Assembly: GCA_019416775.1 (NCBI GenBank)
Contig: DXWR01000199.1
Coordinates: 1-7,046 of the forward strand
Length of the DNA: 7,046 bases
Source: Oscillospiraceae bacterium
GTDB taxonomy: Bacteria; Bacillota; Clostridia; Oscillospirales; Ruminococcaceae
Direction of reading: 5' to 3'
Below are positions 5,592 to 7,046 of this stretch, one piece after another (position 1 is the first letter of the stretch; each line of letters opens with the position of its first letter). Under the pieces are notes generated by a model, which was not told the origin of the DNA, did no database searches, and was given only the letters and a program-made list of their open reading frames with translations. The position numbers and the translations under genes are program-made.

Positions 5592-6974
5592 TTACGCGTG
5601 CTGGATGTTGGTAAATTCGCTGATTTCCCGGCTGGTGGTGCAGAGATCGTTTACGCTCAGATCGTGAATATCCCCGTGGCCGGTGATCCGGGCGAACATC
5701 TTCAGCTCCTCCCGGCAGACATTCAGGTAGTTTGCCACCCGCTTTGCAGCGGCGTCCGGGTTGAGCCGTTGGCGAAGCTGAGGATCCTGGGTGGCGATGC
5801 CCATAGGACAGTTGCCGGACCCGCAGATCCGGTACTGCTGGCATCCCAACGCCAGCAGCGCTCCGGTGGCCACGGCAATGGCGTTCGCCCCCATGGCGAT
5901 GGCTTTGGCAAAGTCGGAGGAAACCCGCAGTCCCCCGGTGATCACCAGATCAATGTCCGATCCCAACTCATCCAGGCATTCCCGGGCCCGGTAGAGGGCG
6001 TAGATGGTGGGCACTCCGGCGGCGTCCCGGAGCATTTGGGGAGCGGAACCGGTGCCGCCGCCCCGGCCGTCTACAGTGATAAAGTCCGGCTGGGCAAAAA
6101 CGCAGCAGGCCAGGTCCTCTTCGATGTGTCCCGCTGCAATCTTAATGCCGATGGGCCGTCCTTGGGACGCATAGCGGAGCTGCTCCACCAGATCCCGCAG
6201 ATCCTCCTTGGAGGCGATGTCCTCAAACCGGGAGGAGGCATGGACGTCTTGGCCTACCGGACGGTTCCGAACCCGGGCGATTTCCGGGGTAACCTTTTCT
6301 CCCGGCAGATGGCCGCCCATGCCGGGCTTGGCGCTTTGGCCGATTTTGATTTCAATGGCCCCCGCCGCTTTTAACAACTCCGGGGTGACGCTGTACCGAT
6401 TGGGCACATATTCAAAGATGTACCGGTCCGCCGCCGCCATTTCTTCCGGCAGCACCCCGCCTTCCCCGGAGCAGGCGGCGGTGCCCGCCATAGACGCCCC
6501 TTTGGCCAAGGCGATTTTCGCCTCCCGGGACAAAGCCCCGAAGGACATATGGGAGATGTACACCGGGCTTTCCAGAACCAACGGCTTGTTGGCGTGTTTG
6601 CCCAGGATCGTCTGGGTGGATACTGGCTGGTGGTCCAGCAGAGGCTGGGAGGAAAGCTGGGCTCCTAACAGTAGGATGTCCTCCCAGGCGGGAAGAGGGA
6701 TCTGGGTTCCCATGGCGGCGGACAGGGAGTTTCCGGTTTGGGCCATTTGGTGGATCTCCTTCATGTATCGGATAGAATCGTCCTCCCGGGCCAGCTCCGC
6801 TAAGGGGTCCTGGGAAGGAACCTTCTCCGTCTCTGGGGGACGGGGCGCTTCCTTTTTGCGGAACACACCGGCAGGCTGGTGGCAGACGGGACATTCCTTC
6901 AAATCCGCAAAGGATGTTCCCTCCTTTTCTTCGTCAAACACATAGCCGCAGACGCTGCATTGATAGATGGCCAT
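5592..6974 (-). CDS. Rubredoxin-like domain fused to FMN/3Fe-4S glutamate-synthase-like domain
   Basis: The start is ATG 6972-6974, with AAGGAGG (6983-6989) 8 nt upstream; a TTG at 7001 in frame would place the ribosome site inside the coding region. The 460-residue product opens with a short rubredoxin-like iron site, C6-x2-C9 and C28-x2-C31, then a P/E-rich linker (about 40-65) and the central domain of glutamate synthase (about 75-455). Visible motifs are SHMSFGALS (141-149), CSGEGG (168-173), KIGQSAKPGMGG (210-221), DGRGGGTGSAP (302-312, FMN site) and C378-x5-C384-x4-C389PMGIATQ, the [3Fe-4S] cluster spacing of GltB. The glutaminase domain of true GltB is absent, as in the archaeal-type stand-alone family. 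It may transfer electrons between the iron site, cluster and flavin, but glutamate formation is not assured, and the ammonia source and electron partner are unknown. It is the first gene of the minus-strand operon. Confidence 0.93.
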   Translation of the reverse strand: MAIYQCSVCGYVFDEEKEGTSFADLKECPVCHQPAGVFRKKEAPRPPETEKVPSQDPLAELAREDDSIRYMKEIHQMAQTGNSLSAAMGTQIPLPAWEDILLLGAQLSSQPLLDHQPVSTQTILGKHANKPLVLESPVYISHMSFGALSREAKIALAKGASMAGTAACSGEGGVLPEEMAAADRYIFEYVPNRYSVTPELLKAAGAIEIKIGQSAKPGMGGHLPGEKVTPEIARVRNRPVGQDVHASSRFEDIASKEDLRDLVEQLRYASQGRPIGIKIAAGHIEEDLACCVFAQPDFITVDGRGGGTGSAPQMLRDAAGVPTIYALYRARECLDELGSDIDLVITGGLRVSSDFAKAIAMGANAIAVATGALLALGCQQYRICGSGNCPMGIATQDPQLRQRLNPDAAAKRVANYLNVCREELKMFARITGHGDIHDLSVNDLCTTSREISEFTNIQHA

Positions 6975-6982
6975 ACTGCAAT

Positions 6983-6989
6983 CCTCCTT
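6983..6989 (-). promoter_or_regulatory. Ribosome binding site of the flavoprotein gene
   Basis: On the minus strand this is AAGGAGG, 8 nt before ATG 6974. It selects this start over the in-frame TTG at 7001, and the rubredoxin-like fold begins directly after the ATG. Confidence 0.85.
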
Positions 6990-7018
6990 ACTTTGGAACA
7001 AGTCCGTGATTTATCTTC

Positions 7019-7027
7019 AGTATACCA
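7019..7027 (-). promoter_or_regulatory. Extended -10 promoter of the minus-strand operon
   Basis: On the minus strand the bases read TGGTATACT, a -10 box TATACT (7024-7019) with the TGn extension (7027-7025). A -35 at normal spacing would fall at the very end of the window or beyond it and cannot be judged. The start would be near 7012, giving a short leader of about 40 nt with no obvious structure. The TGGTAT core is shared with P1 and P2. Confidence 0.65.
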
Positions 7028-7046
7028 GAAAATTCGAGATATTACC

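Noticed and set aside
5598..6374. Plus-strand open frames opposite the flavoprotein gene (also 6208-6945)
   Set aside because: They lie over a gene with complete FMN and cluster motifs, and show only low-complexity Gly/Pro/Ala-rich translations.
1..7046. CRISPR array, tRNA, rRNA, insertion sequence or phage gene
   Set aside because: No spaced direct repeats, cloverleaf sequence, transposase or integrase motifs, or phage-like proteins were seen on either strand.

Overview
The window looks like chromosome from a GC-rich, low-oxygen member of the Bacillota, most likely class Clostridia and probably near the Oscillospiraceae/Ruminococcaceae. The reasons are purine-rich AAGGAGG-type Shine-Dalgarno sites before nearly every gene, TGnTATAAT-type extended -10 promoters, an HtrA protease with one N-terminal membrane anchor, and a rubredoxin-like/glutamate-synthase-like flavoprotein of a kind typical of anaerobes. 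The assignment to a lineage is inference; no rRNA or other marker is present.

Layout. (1) 2-1030, plus strand: the 3' end of a GH2 beta-galactosidase gene, cut by the window edge. (2) 1031-1283: a dense regulatory region. It holds an AT-rich UP-like tract, an extended -10 promoter (P1), a perfect 23-bp palindrome centred on the predicted P1 start site, a predicted three-way-junction RNA (1118-1184, one arm capped by a GNRA-type GGAA loop), a second promoter (P2) repeating 14 of 15 bases of the P1 core, and a further hairpin next to the P2 start. (3) 1284-4840, plus strand: OmpR/PhoB-type response regulator, then an intrinsic terminator, then a membrane histidine kinase, then an HtrA-type serine protease whose start overlaps the kinase end by 14 bp. 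(4) 4841-4888: a terminator hairpin between convergent genes. (5) 4889-6974, minus strand: a two-gene operon, transcribed first through a rubredoxin-like/FMN glutamate-synthase-like protein and then, 16 bp on, an AlkD-like HEAT-repeat protein. Its extended -10 promoter lies at 7019-7027.

How the genes may work together. Regulator, kinase and HtrA form a plausible envelope or secretion-stress circuit: the kinase senses something outside the membrane, and the membrane-anchored protease degrades or refolds damaged exported protein. This resembles the Bacillus subtilis CssRS-HtrA arrangement in logic, but orthology is not shown. The terminator inside the operon should make regulator exceed kinase and protease, possibly conditionally. 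The minus-strand pair joins a redox flavoprotein to a possible DNA-base repair protein; the functional link is unknown.

The strongest candidates for something undescribed are the structured leader with its promoter palindrome at 1094-1241 and the terminator at 1999-2037.
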